Assembly: GCA_937901895.1 (NCBI GenBank)
Contig: CALGTD010000079.1
Location: 1 to 36,963, forward strand
DNA from: an uncultured Spartobacteria bacterium
Lineage (GTDB): Bacteria > Verrucomicrobiota > Verrucomicrobiia > Chthoniobacterales > JAATET01
Reading direction: 5' to 3'
DNA: 36,963 nt
Below the pieces are notes generated by a model. That model did not search any database. It was not told the DNA's origin and saw nothing but the letters and a program-made list of their open reading frames with translations. The translations under genes and the position numbers were made by a program. Below, piece by piece: positions 36,685-36,963 of the stretch (positions within the stretch are counted from its first letter, which is position 1; each line of letters starts with the position of its first letter).

Positions 36685-36963
36685 TCGAGCCGGAACACTT
36701 CCGCGTTGTCTTGCCGTTCCCGCAACCCTTTATAGGAGGCGTGGCGTAGCTTCCTATCCGCCGTCCATGCCCGAAACTCGATTTCGGCAATCAGTGTCGG
36801 TTGCAGCCAGACGACTTTCCGCTTGCCGCCGTAGGCCACAGGCGGGCTTTTCCGCTTCCATGTCAGCTTGTCCATGAGGCCGCGCAGATCGCGGGCGGCG
36901 CGTTCTTTGAAGCCCGTTCCGACGCTTCCGACATATCGGAGCTCGTCGCCGTCGTAGGCCGCG
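36678..36963 (-). CDS. ATP-dependent DNA ligase, LigD-type, C-terminal part (partial)
   Basis: The frame is open past the right edge of the window. The visible 94 residues are the end of the OB-fold domain of LigD-like ligases: YDGDELRYVGSVGTGF, then VVWLQPTLIAEIEFRAWTAD and LRHASYKGLR, all typical of the family. The nucleotidyltransferase core lies outside. LigD ligases join double-strand breaks with Ku in bacterial end joining. On a plasmid such a gene could aid repair or circularisation. Family assignment is firm, but completeness cannot be judged. Confidence 0.88.
   Translation of the reverse strand, partial: AAYDGDELRYVGSVGTGFKERAARDLRGLMDKLTWKRKSPPVAYGGKRKVVWLQPTLIAEIEFRAWTADRKLRHASYKGLRERQDNAEVFRLDQ

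Noticed and set aside
1..36963. Window as a complete circular plasmid
   Set aside because: Joining the ends carries the ligase frame only about 20 codons before a stop, without restoring a ligase domain, so the right-hand gene continues outside this sequence.

Overview
This window looks like part of a conjugative or mobilizable plasmid (or plasmid-like integrative element) from an alphaproteobacterium, roughly 60% G+C. Support comes from a TrwC/TraI-type (MobF) relaxase with a TOPRIM-like tail, a TrwB/TraD-type coupling protein, an R388-like origin of transfer, an ArdC antirestriction protein, a plasmid-style ParA-like ATPase, and the C-terminus of a LigD-type DNA ligase at the right edge. 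No rRNA, tRNA, CRISPR array or insertion sequence was seen. No VirB-type pilus or secretion genes are present, so they lie elsewhere or the element is mobilized in trans. Host genus cannot be decided from the sequence. The two ends do not join into a continuous ligase reading frame, so this does not look like a complete circle.

Layout. (1) About 0.2-9.2 kb: five rightward operons of small, mostly unrecognised genes. Each begins with a copy of the same duplicated intergenic module (terminator, short CGATCG palindrome, promoter with an invariant CTTTCGGCCGTAG spacer). A sixth, shorter promoter copy drives (2) a large iron-sulfur helicase-like gene at 10.3-12.7 kb, just after a serine recombinase gene at 9.3 kb. 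(3) 12.9-14.0 kb: an unknown protein and an XRE-type regulator. (4) 14.0-16.7 kb: a leftward operon of a TraK/StbA-like DNA-binding candidate, a ParA/TraL-like ATPase, a membrane protein and a coiled-coil protein. (5) 16.67-17.25 kb: the probable oriT, with a hairpin and adjoining sequence resembling the R388 nic region. (6) 17.25-22.0 kb: a ribbon-helix-helix accessory protein and the relaxase. (7) 22.2-23.3 kb: a leftward GSU2403-family nucleotidyltransferase-fold gene. (8) 23.5-27.1 kb: a small RHH protein, a membrane protein and the coupling protein. (9) 27.4-33.6 kb: two rightward operons of probable envelope proteins, including a 578-residue internally repeated protein and five small membrane or secreted proteins sharing paired cysteines and, in four, a Trp-Cys-Glu motif. 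(10) 33.7-36.96 kb: a leftward excisionase-like/zinc-binding gene, ardC with five small genes, and the ligase fragment.

How the parts fit together. The nic-like sequence reads on the minus strand, so the predicted transferred strand leads with the left part of the window. All the small-gene operons at 0.4-9.2 kb point toward oriT and could in principle be read from the incoming single strand. That is the geometry of a conjugative leading region, in which early-expressed counter-defence genes are known on other plasmids. The reiterated promoter module in front of about 20 unknown small genes is the most interesting feature. A second promoter family (operator between -35 and -10) links the 27.4 kb operon, the 32.2 kb operon and ardC into a separate regulon.
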